A DNA stretch of 64,000 nt from Aureobasidium sp. EXF-3400. Lineage: Eukaryota > Ascomycota > Dothideomycetes > Dothideales > Saccotheciaceae. Shown here in pieces: positions 21,414 through 32,611 of this stretch. The notes beneath the pieces were generated by a model. It searched no databases. It saw nothing but the letters and a program-made list of their open reading frames with translations, and was not told the DNA's origin. The position numbers and the translations under genes were made by a program. Where the stretch lies: contig SWBL01000202.1 in assembly GCA_024195585.1 (NCBI GenBank), forward strand, positions 1 to 64,000. The letters run 5' to 3'. The stretch's first letter is position 1. The number at the start of each line of letters is the position of its first letter.

Positions 21414-23047
21414 ACGCCCAAGTCTCTCGATTGAGGCTTCATGCCATCTCGTCAATCCGCCCCCTCCTCGTCATCTAGCTCTCTCCTCCCCCCAACTTCT
21501 CTTCTGTATCTTTCGTCTCTCTACTCTCTCTGCCGCCTCTACGAATTTCATGCAGCGCTACGGGAAAGTCAAAAGAAGAGAAAGGATACACTACAAGGAT
21601 TGTCTGCACTACTCTGTCTGATTGCTATGCTCGGACTTCGAGACTGCAGGAACAACCTTCCTTGTATCTCTTTTCTTTTACTGTTATACATTCCATACAT
21701 AATACTTACACCGACCCGGGGACCTGTTTGAGCAACAAAAATTGGGAACGTCTTCCTCTGAGGGGCGCTTTCGCTCTTGTTTTTCGATACTTTGTTTTTA
21801 TCAAAAAAGAAAGTCTGCATCCTTGCGCGTTTCTTCTTCGTTTTTTATTGTTTGCATCCTCAACTGCTCGGCTCACTGCCTTTTCGACCTTCCTCAACAC
21901 ATGCTTTCGACCCCTCTCCTCAGCTCTGAACGGAAGCAAGAAGGATCATGAAAACGAATGGATCCGACATTGGGTTTGAGCATTGAGCGACTCGACCAAA
22001 TAAAAAGAGCAGTTTCGAACCAAAGCTTAGGAGTTCAAGAAACAACCCGGGTCAAAAGTGGCATAGGAGGGAGGGCCGTCCGAGGAGAGAATGTAGGAAA
22101 GAACGAACGTACGTGTGTTTACGGACGGACTGGGTACTTTCCCTTTTATTTTCTGTCTGTTGGGTTTCTTTTGAAGGAAAGCATTGTTTCTGATTTTCTC
22201 TTTTCTTTTTTTTGGTTGTTGCTAGGCGTTGGTGTAAAGAAAGGGAAAGCGGTCTTTTTCTATGTTATTGTTTGCATTGATCTCTTTTGTTACTGCTGCT
22301 CCCATTTGTTGTTGAGTTTTGATCTTTTGTTCTCCATTGGCTTCGCCGAGCATCAAAGTTTCCTCTTGCTTGTGTATCGTATTCCTTGTTTAAAATCTTA
22401 TCCATGTCTTGTGTATGCGTTCTCTCCTCTCGTATCTTGAAGAAACCACATGATAAGATTTGATCATCGATAAACACCTGGCCAACCATTAAGATCAAGA
22501 TTCATCTAGCCCCTCCTTCTCCTTCCATCGAGTCGAAGCTCCCATCCAAGCCTACCTCTCTTCCTGCCAGCAATGCTGCAGAAGACAGAAGTACAAAGCT
22601 GAGTAGGTCAACCCACATCATCATCATCATCGAGTCCGTCGACACGACCCTTGATCTCGACGCCCTTGTTTACCTTGTCGGAGAGCCTCCAAGCCACGAG
22701 CAAGAAAGTGATCTCTCCCGTATCTGCATTTGTCATGATCAATGCTGACAAAAGGATCACATAGTGGATCCGCCCAATGTCCCAGACGCCGAGTACGTCG
22801 ACCCCATCACCGGTATCGATGAAGAAAATCAACTCGACTTTATCTCCATCGAGCAAATCTATATTTATCCCGACAGAAAATATGACAATGGCATCAACGA
22901 ACTTCTCGGCGAAGTAAAGGTTTGGCCTACACTCGACTACACCAAGAAGCAGGACTGTTAACGTATTGCTTGGAGAACTCACTTGAAGATCAGCTGTTCT
23001 GAAAGGCCGGCTTGATCTTAGTAGCCATAAGACCATCGAAACCAGCG
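21414..23047. other. Long pyrimidine-rich 3' region and ambiguous coding block
   Basis: 21.4-22.5 kb is T/C-rich, low-complexity sequence downstream of the kinase gene with no supported gene. 22.6-23.05 kb is open on both strands. The plus frame 22764-22961 is preceded by an intron-like segment at 22720-22764 (GTATCT, GCTGAC, ATAG). The minus frame over 22608-23051 is hydrophobic. I cannot decide between them or exclude that neither is coding. Confidence 0.4.
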
Positions 23048-23269
23048 TCACCTCCTTTTGATGAAATCGACGTTGGGATATTGTAGTCTCTTTTCGTTGT
23101 TGCGTTTGCTCAATGCTAATGGGAGTCGGCCTTCATCATGTTCTGCCTCTAACAGCTGGCGATATTTGGCTGCCAACAGATGTAGAAGATCATCCTTGCT
23201 CATGTTTGGTGACATCTCGCGTTCAGTCAGTGTGTTGCTTGCTGTAGTCCTGTGCTGGATTTGGGGCAT
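23048..23269 (-). CDS. Possible short or partial gene, unknown
   Basis: Open frame of 73 codons from a good ATG (MPQIQHRTTASNTLTERE). A helical, charged middle (SKDDLLHLLAAKYRQLLEAE, then HDEGRLPLALSKRNNEKR) looks like protein. It ends at TGA after YPNVDFIKRR. A one-base shift at this point continues into a frame with good codon bias (KGGDAGFDGLMATKIKPAFQ) that stops near 22998, so the true end may involve a missed intron or a frameshift. I recognise no family. Low confidence that this is an expressed gene as drawn. Confidence 0.35.
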   Translation of the reverse strand: MPQIQHRTTASNTLTEREMSPNMSKDDLLHLLAAKYRQLLEAEHDEGRLPLALSKRNNEKRLQYPNVDFIKRR

Positions 23270-23622
23270 TGCTGAATTGAGTCAAACATATCGCGCTCGT
23301 GTGTATTGCCAGATATCGTGATCCGGTGAATAGACAACTGTGATGCTGAAGATGCAGGTCGTGAAGGCGTCGACTCAAGTATCGGAGAGAATCGCTCAAT
23401 TTATGGAACCGTCAATGTTCTTCCAAGCGCTGCAGGACCGATGTGAGAAAGATGAGAGAAAAGCAAACATCGCACGGTGTGGGATGGATCTCAGTACAAC
23501 GAACAACACGAGAAGATGAGGGGATGAGAAAAGCGTCAATATTAGCGCTTTCTGTACGTTGACATTTTTGTCCTCTATTTTTGTTGAGATGAGTTTTTGC
23601 TGTTGCCTGAATATGTCCCCTT
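23270..23622. other. Intergenic
   Basis: Between two minus-strand genes; about 350 bp, nothing recognised. Confidence 0.5.
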
Positions 23623-24638
23623 CTAGAAGCGTTGCTTGAAGTACATCTCGAAAGTCTGGAAATCATGTCAGTCAGGATTTGAGATAGCAAGAAGTTCCAA
23701 CATCATGAGCTTACCGTAGGTTTGATCTCCGGGAACAGATCGTTATGGTTCATCCCCCTCGGACGCCAGAACCGCCCAGTGCCCTGCATACCCTTGACCA
23801 AGAACCAAAAATCAACAGGGAAAGAACTCTGGTTCTGCAACTCTTTTGGCGCTGACTCTGGATCGGCGAGAACCTCGTGCATCTTCTCTTCGCCCAAAAT
23901 ATCCAGCGTAACCTTCTTGCCCGAATACTGTTCCAACAACTTTTTAATCTCCGTATGAGAAATGTGATCTGAAGGGAAATTGAGATGTTGATTCTCGGAC
24001 TTTTCAGGCGAGCATAAACAAGCAGTTACGTATCTTCCGAAATCTTCAATGTGTGTGTAATCAGCTTTGGCATCTGGATCGCCAATGACATGAAGAGTAT
24101 ATTCTTCTACATCCTTTTGCGTCCAGGGGCACCAAACGTTTTCGCGGTCTTGGTTGTAAAAGTCGCCGCAGCCAATCATGGTATACGACATTTTGCCTTC
24201 TTTGATGGCTGGGTGTAGGATACAGCGTTCGTTGAGTCTGTTCTTTGCATCCCAGAGTGGATGCATGTAGCCTTGAGGGTCATTGGGCTTGCGGTAGATG
24301 TGGTGCATACCGTATTCTGAGGGTATAAAGCGTTTGACTCCTGCATCTGCTGCGCCGTCTTGCATGGCGATTTGAGCGTCCATTACTGGGCCATTCAGAG
24401 CACTGACGACGGCATCGATGTCTTTGAGTACCTCGGCCATTTCCTCACGTGAGGTGTGGAGGAGATCCATTTTCTTGACTGTGACATTCTTGCTTGAGGC
24501 TGAGGAGGGTGACGGTGAATCTGGTCCTATAATGGCTAGGATGTTGAAGTCTTGGGTTTTGCAATCCGCCAGGGCATTGAGGATTGAGCTGCCGATTTGA
24601 CCATTGGCGCCGAACAAGGCGATGTTTTTGAGTGCCAT
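23623..24638 (-). CDS. NmrA-like / isoflavone-reductase-like oxidoreductase
   Basis: Atypical short-chain dehydrogenase of the NmrA / isoflavone reductase (PCBER-like) group, probably NAD(P)-binding. Exons 24638-23715 (308 codons) and 23655-23623, with a 59-nt intron (GTAAGC donor, CTGACTGAC branch, CAG acceptor); 318 residues. The Rossmann motif GANGQIGSSILNAL lies at residues 9-22, followed by DIDAVVSALNGPVMDAQ and GVKRFIPSEYGMHH. The central segment GKMSYTMIGCGDFYNQ is typical of fungal members. The short second exon adds TFEMYFKQRF, closing the protein in place of a read-through. The start at 24638 begins MALKNIALFGANG; upstream codons in frame lack an ATG. Substrate unknown; some relatives act as redox sensors rather than enzymes. 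Confidence 0.88.
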
Positions 24639-27583
24639 TTTTTTGCGATAATGGTGTAGAATATACAAATATTAGAAAGAAGTGGTGTTGATGTACTTAC
24701 TTATGGCACAGTCTACTCTACTCAAGAGCGCGTAACCATGACACAACCACTATCGCATGGTAGATCAATTACCATTTCTCATTGTGGCCTTTTCTTGGAA
24801 GGATCAAGTATTGTTCTCATCACTAATGGGGCATATGCGAGTCGTCGACTCGTACTGAGTGCTGTGCTCAATGTATTGAAGGTCTCGAGCAGAGTGAAAG
24901 AGTCGAGTGGTCACTAGGTCATGAGACGTGGTCTGTGCGCACTTTGGCTGTCGAGCATACCACCCTGCTCTGATTCTAGCATCAACGACGAACATGTTCT
25001 ATCTATCCGCTGAAGGTAGAGCCAATGAGATCCTGTGTCTAGAGCGATATGTCATCGATTCGGATAGTTCTGTGATCGTAGATGTTGTAATGACCTTACC
25101 AGAGCCTGCTGAACATATCTCGACTGTTTTACCAGAACTCAAGGCACAAATGCTTGGAAACATACCTCGTCCTTGGAATCGAAAGTTATCTGCGCCGGGA
25201 GAATCAAACAAGACTCAGCAGACAGGTCATAGTATCCCGTGCATGTGATGATCAAGAGCTGCAGTAATGTACGCTCTCGAAGATAGACGGAATAATCACT
25301 GTCGGTACCATAAAGGGGGAACACAGAAACGTTCTGTCACGGTGGCATGGTGGCGTCGAGCAGAAAAGTGGTCATGCAGACTACGAAACAGCAGAGGAAG
25401 TTCATGACCGACAAGCGAGAGGAAATGTATGGCAGATGGCGGTTGAGATATTGTGGTACGCCCCTGCATACATCTCTCGCGTCTGTCGCGCCCTACCGTA
25501 TATGGGGGCGTCTATCACGGACACACGCGCGTATGAAGCGACCACGCTGTCGGTGGATGCTGTAAAGGCATACTCGTGTAGATCTGATTATGGTTCCTAT
25601 CGTTTGGCGAGGTCCGACAGCTCTGGACTTGTCGATATTGTCACATGTCGTCTGACCGTTTGATTGCGCCGCTGATCAAGCGACAGGAAGTGTCGAGCCA
25701 TGTTTCAATAGCAGTAATAGGCAGGTGCGTTGATGTTTCTCCACAATATCAAAATCCCATTGAGTCTGGAGAGGAAGGAGAGAAGTCGGAGAGAAGGTAA
25801 AAGCGTTGTTGAATATGACTTTCGGTGTCTATAGCCCATCTAGGAAGGTGGAATCAATTAACACGTGCCATATGTTGTTTCGCAGAAAGGATACCAATAC
25901 TGGATAATTCACCGCCTCATATGGTAGAATTGAGCTCAAGGCCGCCCAACGTTTTGCATCTCGTTAGTAGGCTGTCAGGTCAGGCAGCAGAACACTGGAG
26001 CGGTCAGCCAGAACAGTCTGAATGGAGACAGTGCTGCTGCGATTTGGTCTCGGAACAAAAGTCCGAGCCCTTGTGCCGCCCATCATGGTAGCAATTTACC
26101 ATCTTCTAACGCGGGTGTGTCATGCTTTGATGTCTTGCAGTTGCATGCTGGTTTGACATCAAGAAGCTCTTATCCAAACTCACGTTGGTCCGACACACAA
26201 CACTCGGGCTACCGATGCAATCTTGACGGCGGCCCAGATGACGGACCACAAACACTTGGCATGCTCGATGTGGTATTGGGATACGGGCGTTGGAATTTAC
26301 CCGATCACCATGATGGAAACATCGCATTCGCCTGCCTATCTCGTGACAAGATCCTGAAGTGTAAAATGGTTATTCTAAAGTGTCGATCAATGCCGTCGAG
26401 ATAGGACATGACGAGTCGTGTTCGACGGCCTTCTCGAACGCGATAATGTGACAGAGCAGCGGCGTATCATGTTGATGAGTCTCAGGGTTCCTCGTGTGAC
26501 CCTCCTGACGTGCAGCACGAGACAGCAAACACGGTGATGCCCCTGTCTGGGGACTTGACTGTGTGTTTTGGGAGTTGCTTCTTATCTTCGACCAATGAGA
26601 GTCCGCGGTATACGAGTAGCGCCAAATGGTCGCGTGGTGGTCGGGGAAGGTCCGGGGTACATCTGACATGGCCGTGCTTTTGCTTCTTCTTCGCGGATGA
26701 TCGGCTTGGAGACAAGGTGCAGCTACCCGATCGCTGAATACGAGCGGCCCTGTATCAACTTTTGGCGAAGAGTTGCGTGGCTGGGCCTGTCGCTTGACAC
26801 AGAGATTTCGCAACGCCGCAGAGGCTTTTTGCTTGGAAAGGCCAGCAGAGCGCCTGGGCGGCCGGCGCTTCTTCGTCTTCTAGAAAACCCCAGCGTCTCG
26901 CCGCCCAAGCAGTTCTCTAAGCCAAAGTGTGTTGAGTCAAACCGTATGCCCGGGAGACTAGGCCAGAAAAGGCAGGAAAACACTCAGCGTTGGTCGGGAA
27001 TTAACGCCTCTTCCGCTTGCTACAGCTGCGTGCAAGGCTGGAGATGACATGGCCATGATGATGATTATGGGCATCGAGAAAGCAAGCATCGTATCGCATA
27101 TTTTTGAAGAAGTTGGCAAGAAGAAAATAACATCAAAAGCGAATATCGGATCTCCACGAGGCCATGACAGAAGGCTCGGCTGGAAGTCGTCAGGCCGTTA
27201 GAAGTCAGACAGGCCCTCGCCTTTCACGCGACAAGAGGCAGGTAACGCTTTAGGCATCCGACATGTCGATTCATCCTTATCTATCACCCCAAGGCTTGCT
27301 GCACCCCACGCCGTCCCGGACGCCCTATCTATGCTGTGTCGCTCCTCCTTGTTGGTGAAACAAACGCCGTCTTCATCTCGCGTGCCTTTTCTTTATTTGC
27401 TTGCTCAGTTTGCAACTCACGATCGTCGAAGCCCAACTCGCGTCTTTTGAGATTAAGGCCACTTGGACCCTGCCGGCGCGAGACTGAACAGTGCGCAAAA
27501 CTACTCGGCCGATTTGATAATAAGAATCAACGTCATCCGCATTGCCGCCGCTAGCATCGCGCTCTGACTCTTCTCTCTTCAAT
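24639..27583. other. Large divergent gene-poor region
   Basis: Nearly 3 kb between divergent genes. Many short frames on both strands, none with convincing codon bias, domains or splice signals. 26.6-27.5 kb is richer in GC and could hold the leader of the downstream gene. I found no tRNA and no transposon ends. Confidence 0.45.
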
Positions 27584-29083
27584 ATGCTCGTTCCACGCTC
27601 TTTCAAGTACTCTTCATCACCACCCAAATCCTCTCCGACTACACAAAGACGCCTTTCAACAAAGTCCAACATCATCTCAACTCCGCCCCAACCGGCCGAC
27701 GCTGCATCCCCTTGTAGCCTCCCACCACCCCACGCACCCTGGATTCTCACGCCCGCCATGCCTTCAACACTGCTGCCTTCAAGACCTGTCGAGATCCCAA
27801 GTCGACGAAGCCCCAGAGAATTAAAACACGTTAGATCATCCAGAGCCAGCAGCAAATCGTCCAGGACATCAAGGAACTCAGAGACAAAACACCGACCCGA
27901 TGCCCTGCCCCCGGCCGTCGCTGCCCTCCTGGCCGTGACTGCCATCCCCCCTCCCAGGCCTCAGATGAGACGCAAGAAGAGCCCTATCCGCGACATGTCC
28001 ATCGATGAACTCATCCAGGAATGGAGAAAGGACAACTCGACCAAGTCCAGCTACAGTTGCGCTTCGCTGGACATGCTTCTTGGATCAGCCGATGAAGACG
28101 AATACGACCACATGTACTCTTCAAGGTCAACCTCGTGTGACTCGATCCCCTCTCTAGACGACGAGGCATCAGTCTTGTCTGTCAGCAATCCCGCCACCCC
28201 TGACTCTATCCGAAGCCGCAAGTCTAGCATGGGCAGTTACCGCAAGGAGAAGACTCTCTACACCCCCGAGATCCAAGATTGCAGTGTCGACCACCCTCTC
28301 GGTCTGTCAACTCTGGAATTTGATGAGGATCTCATTCTCATCAACTCGCCATGCCCAAAGGAACGCAAGCAACGAAAGTCTGGTGGTTTCCGTTCTAACT
28401 TGAGCTCATCGCTCCAGGCCATCAAGTCTCGTGTGACCTCGTCCTTCTCGTCGTTGAACTTGAACCTGGACGAGGACTCTTTCTCAGACGCTTCGCTTTG
28501 GCAACACCCTTACCTCTTCCCAAGAATGAGCTCTGAGCTCAGACCTATCCCCTTTACCTCGACTCCCTCCAAATCACATCGCCAGTACCTGAACCCTCGT
28601 TCGGCTCCCGTTCCCTTCGAAGAACAACAGCACCACTGGCAAAAGGCCCTCTCGTCTCTGGACTCGGCTGATAACGAAATTCTCGAAGCTCCGATGATCC
28701 AGATGCAAACCTACAACAAGCGGGCCGCATCTTCTCCACGCCGCTCGCGCCGTAGTTCAAGCAGCGGCACACCAGACGCTCGTTCGGAAGCCGGCCGTGC
28801 CATGTCTGGGCATGCACCCGTGCCGTCCAGGCAACGCGAACCTCGTGAGAACAGCGACTTCCTCCGTGTTATCGTGCTCGAGATGAACATGAGACGAGGC
28901 GGCAAGTTCGAAGAGGGCGCGAGTGGACGTGCCAGAATCTGGCTGCCGCCACGCAAGCAGCCTGTCAGTCGCAATAGTGGCTTCTCCGACGACGAAGATG
29001 AGGACGAGATCGTTTCCGATGGTGGATCTAGAATCATCACTAGAAAGATTCCTCGTCGCTGGGTGCCAGTTTCTATGGAGTAA
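27584..29083 (+). CDS. Ser-rich conserved fungal protein, function unknown
   Basis: Intronless, 499 residues from the first ATG in the frame (MLVPRSFKYSSSPP). Largely disordered, rich in Ser, Pro and Arg. Islands that look conserved: LPPAVAALLAVTAIPPPRPQ (residues ~113-132) followed by RDMSIDELIQEWRKD; a Ser/Asp-rich middle; GGFRSNLSSSLQAIKSRVTS; LWQHPYLFPRMSSELRPIPF; and a C-terminal block SDFLRVIVLEMNMRRGGKF leading to GRARIWLPPRK and TRKIPRRWVPVS. The combination of an AALLAVTAIPPP island and a GRARIWLPPR tail suggests an uncharacterised Pezizomycotina family. No membrane segment or enzyme motif is visible. Many SP and RRxS sites suggest phosphorylation, which is inference. Confidence 0.78.
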   Translation: MLVPRSFKYSSSPPKSSPTTQRRLSTKSNIISTPPQPADAASPCSLPPPHAPWILTPAMPSTLLPSRPVEIPSRRSPRELKHVRSSRASSKSSRTSRNSETKHRPDALPPAVAALLAVTAIPPPRPQMRRKKSPIRDMSIDELIQEWRKDNSTKSSYSCASLDMLLGSADEDEYDHMYSSRSTSCDSIPSLDDEASVLSVSNPATPDSIRSRKSSMGSYRKEKTLYTPEIQDCSVDHPLGLSTLEFDEDLILINSPCPKERKQRKSGGFRSNLSSSLQAIKSRVTSSFSSLNLNLDEDSFSDASLWQHPYLFPRMSSELRPIPFTSTPSKSHRQYLNPRSAPVPFEEQQHHWQKALSSLDSADNEILEAPMIQMQTYNKRAASSPRRSRRSSSSGTPDARSEAGRAMSGHAPVPSRQREPRENSDFLRVIVLEMNMRRGGKFEEGASGRARIWLPPRKQPVSRNSGFSDDEDEDEIVSDGGSRIITRKIPRRWVPVSME

Positions 29084-32000
29084 TCATCGAGTAACAACAA
29101 TTGCGCGAATCCACTTCCAAGACCCTGGATCATCCCGCCTCCCGTCACTGCGCCAGTCCGTTGAGTTCGAACTCACCTCGGCCCTCTAGAGCGCGACATT
29201 TCCGGCAAACGGTGGTTCGAATCGATCTGGAGAAGGCCCCGAACATCTTTGCTCGAAAGAGTTTTGCTCTGGTCACGCGCGTTTCGACGTGGAGTCATCT
29301 TACGCCATCCTCACCGTCTCTCTCTCATAACGATCATCTTATTTCTTCTTTTCTGTTTTTATTGTTTTTGTGGATAGCATTTGCTACCCTCGTCATTGGT
29401 TGCTCGGCAAGCGAAAGGTCATAGCATGGTAAGGTGTACCGAGAACGGTTGTCTCGGCGCCGTGGGATTTTTTTTCTGTTAGAGGTTGGGAAGAGGAACA
29501 GCCGGTGCTTGGCTGCGCTATTTCTTTTCTCTTCAATCTCCTTTTCTGTTTTGTACATGCACGGTGGTGGCATGGCATTTATGCTCAACATTGGCACAGC
29601 ATTTGAAGCGTGGTGTTTCTCTTCTATTTATGATATCTACGACAGGACAATATATGGCTTAATGAATCAGCATACACAACTTATACTACCATACTTAACT
29701 CTCCACGTCTTCATTGCCAGGCACTTCCTCTCTCTACATGCTTCGACCAAGTACCCTACACATCGAAGTCCGCCAAAAAGCTTCGTTTCACGCTAAAATC
29801 TGTCATAAGCATATTTGTAGCCAAACGCACAATGCGTTCTCTGCATACAGAATCACCTACACCAGCTAGTTGATTGGTATGCTTCTGCAGCACATAGTTC
29901 CAGTTTGGTGACAACTGTACAATTCCCAGTGCCATATACACGCTCATAAGCGCGACCAGTTAGGCAGGTCATCGCTATTCACTCTCGCGAGTATCCTCCA
30001 CAAGCACAGACAAAGTCATTCAGAAAAAGGCTCACGTCGCACCACATGCGCGCTCGTGCTCTCTCATGCGATCCAAATCTCCCCTTCTTTCGTTCGTGTT
30101 CAACCCTTTGTTACGCGGAGAGTCGAGAACACCCGACCAAACGGCTCGTTGGTCAATCAATAGAAATTGTGAATTATAGCGGAAATTCTGATATTGCGTG
30201 GTTCGTGTTCGCTATGCTGTCCTTCCTGTTCGGTTAAGACTTTACTCCGATAGCATGTCACTCGCTCGCTGCTGACCCACGTGCTGAGCCCCAGTGACTC
30301 TCCATGTTTTGTCCGAAGGTGCCGAGTCATTGTGTGTCTGAACATCGCTGCATGGGCTACACTCCGAAGCGTTTGTGCTTCTCAAATCTCAATTCCCGAC
30401 TTCGCTGCTTGGTGTGTTGCTGACTCACTGTTGATGCGGCCTAGGCATGCAACACTCGAGTCGCGGAACCTGGAGATGAGGGTTAGAGTCAACGAACGCG
30501 ATGGGGCCGCGTTATTCGCAATAGTCGGTCTAGCAATGTCACCGTCGCGCCAACCTCCAGGTGATCTTTTGCTTTCTCGGAAGTTTTGATTTTGTCTTTT
30601 CGAAACGCTGTCTGTTATCTTTGCTTTCCTTGCAACCGTGCCGACATCTGGCCTTTGCTGATCTTGAAGGCCTTGTTTATCACAGGGGTTCTCAAACATG
30701 GACTGTCGTCCGGTCTGTGGAGTCTCCGTATATCGGCCGTAAGATAGCGATAGTCCACGACTCGACTTTCTCGACTTCAGCTCGTGTGACCTTTGTTGCT
30801 GATCTTTTCGACAACGTGCTTGGGGTAGCAAAGTTTGTTATACTGAATCAGGGCGAGGAAGTCGTTGGGGTCTTTGTCAGAGCATACTGTCAAAACCCTG
30901 TTCGGCGTCCAAACCTTGAACAGCATTACTCGATGCTATCAGTCAAGGTGCCCCGATCGGATGAGCTTGGGCATGGCATGAAGTCTGTTTAGACTTCTTC
31001 TATCGTCCCTTCCACGCTCGGCAGGGCTGGGGTTTGCAGCGAGCTTACTACATGGCTTCTCAAGAGGAGACATGCTCGCAGGAAAATCACTCGAACTACG
31101 ATTTGCGATGCTATCTACAGACTTTCCCGTATGCAAAGGTATGCTACGCGAGTAATTGCGAGATCGCACAATAGCTTCGAGAAGCCGGCATCTTTTCATC
31201 GACCAGACACTTACACAGCTTCCTGAGAAATCATACTCGGTCTGGGAATGATCGTGCCTTCTTTCCTCCTGCGACCATCGAAGCCATTCGAGTGTACAGT
31301 CCTTTCCAGGTGGTATACAAGTCCATCAAGGAGCCGACGATATCACGACTCGAGTGGAGGCTTCACATTGACCGAAGGACTTGTGCATTTTCATATCTAC
31401 CTGCATGATATGCTTTCATGCGACGAGAAGCAAGTATCCTATATCTTCGACAGAGCTGATGCCGTAGAACCGAACGTTTAGTTGCTGCAATCTCGCTCGA
31501 GTGCGTCCATGTCTCCTCCCAGTCGTTGCCGGAGACAACTCGAAGTTCTCGAGAAGACTTCATGTCTGGAAGAGGACAGCCTATCATGTCTGTGTGGAGG
31601 ACTCGAGTCCTATTGCAATGGAAGGCGGTCTGTCACAAAGAATTCGACATGTCATCACTTCACGTGGCACAAGGTTCCGTGAGCCAAAGTCCACAACACC
31701 AACTCCCGCACCACTCTCACAAGCACACACAGAGATAATTGAAACCATAAAAATGCAGAGTTGCTTCCAAGATACTAGAGAGACCCACGAAGATCCGATA
31801 GTAATCCAACTCTCAGTGGATGTCTGCCAGTCACTGAAGCAACTGTGCATTGCTATAGCTCTGAAGCGCGACTTTGAGGTAGTTTCGAGAGGCAACTCAG
31901 TCACGACGAACATGTTACATGGAGTCGAATACTATGAGTAAGATGGCGATGAGTAATATAGCAAAGTAGGTCGCGATATATAAGACTGCGCGACGCACCT

Positions 32001-32091
32001 ATCCTTTCCTTCTCCGTATCAACACATCAAACCTCCCATCTCAAATCCAAACTCCAAATCAGACACCTCAAACCAACAACATCAACTCAAC
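29084..32091. other. Gene-poor region, 3 kb
   Basis: Contains the 3' flank of the Ser-rich gene, then sequence without a supported gene, ending in the promoter of the small secreted protein. The palindrome GAGTTCGAACTC at about 29164 looks like a tRNA T-arm but has no tRNA body. Frames up to 149 codons exist on both strands, with no family or splice support. Confidence 0.45.
31977..31983 (+). promoter_or_regulatory. TATA box of the small secreted protein gene
   Basis: TATATAA about 110 bp upstream of the ATG at 32092, followed by a CT/CA-rich leader (TCCTTTCCTTCTCC, then ATCAACACATCAAACC). This is the classic arrangement of a strongly or inducibly expressed fungal gene. Assignment is by position. 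Confidence 0.6.
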
Positions 32092-32379
32092 ATGAAGCTT
32101 TTCACCACAATCAGCGCAGCCCTGCTGCTTGCCGGCGTTGTCAGCGCCTCTCCGCTGCCCATCAAGCACACCGACCAGACTACTCCACTCTCGAACCAGG
32201 TCGACAAGCGCGACGTGCCATACTTCTGCGAGGAATACCCAGAAGCACTTCCTTGCACCTTGTTCTGCAGAGGCTCCGGCGCACTTTTCGAGTACTGCCA
32301 TCCAGAATACTGCGACGACCACCCTGAGCACTGGTCTTGCCAGCCAAAGTACATTGACGACAATGGTACTGTTTACTAA
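32092..32379 (+). CDS. Small secreted cysteine-rich protein with Kex2 site
   Basis: Intronless, 95 residues. A clear signal peptide (MKLFTTISAALLLAGVVSA) is predicted to be cut after Ala19. A short propeptide ends in the dibasic Kex2 site VDKR at residues 37-40. The mature part, about 55 residues, begins DVPYFCEEYPEALPC and has six cysteines (46, 55, 59, 69, 74, 83), suggesting three disulfides. Acidic and aromatic, no known domain. It has the general profile of fungal effectors or other small secreted proteins; a role in a host or in competition is inference. A TATA box lies upstream, and a dispersed repeat begins 51 bp after the stop codon. Confidence 0.82.
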   Translation: MKLFTTISAALLLAGVVSASPLPIKHTDQTTPLSNQVDKRDVPYFCEEYPEALPCTLFCRGSGALFEYCHPEYCDDHPEHWSCQPKYIDDNGTVY

Positions 32380-32430
32380 GTAATTTGGAAATCTCAATCT
32401 TGATTCTTAATACGTTTGTGATGCTTGTGT

Positions 32431-32611
32431 CCCCGTGTGTGAAGACGTGTAACATGTGTAGCTGCAAAAATGCACAGTAGTTTCGAGAAAATGAATGGTT
32501 CCCATCGAGATAGCGATATCATGTCGGATCTCTTTGGATAGCTCTCTACCTAGGAAGCAATCGTGCATTTATATAGGCAGAACTTCGCTGTATACATTCA
32601 TGGGAGGAGTG
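32431..32611 (+). repeat. Dispersed inverted-repeat element, copy A
   Basis: Similar over about 180 bp to copy B at 58927-59105 in the same orientation. The core at 32468-32570 (103 bp) begins AAATGCAC and ends GTGCATTT, each extended inward by RRTWSBTTY. Shared flanks include GTGTAGCTG before the core and GCAGAA...TATAC...GGGAGGAG after it. It has no coding capacity. Looks like a short non-autonomous (MITE-like) element, or a conserved structured or regulatory module. Confidence 0.8.

Noticed and set aside
24360..24638. Longer NmrA-like start at 24668
   Set aside because: The extension begins at a TTG codon and adds residues before the conserved MALKNIALFGANG start; ATG 24638 is preferred.
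24928..25248. 106-codon plus-strand frame in the NmrA upstream region
   Set aside because: No family, and an overlapping minus-strand frame of similar quality; not supportable as a gene.
29160..29230. GAGTTCGAACTC and GGTTCGAATCG, tRNA box-B-like
   Set aside because: A simple palindrome and an isolated motif without D-arm, anticodon arm or acceptor pairing.
31501..31941. 146-codon plus-strand frame upstream of the secreted protein
   Set aside because: The opposite strand is equally open and neither has coding character; the promoter of the secreted gene begins here.
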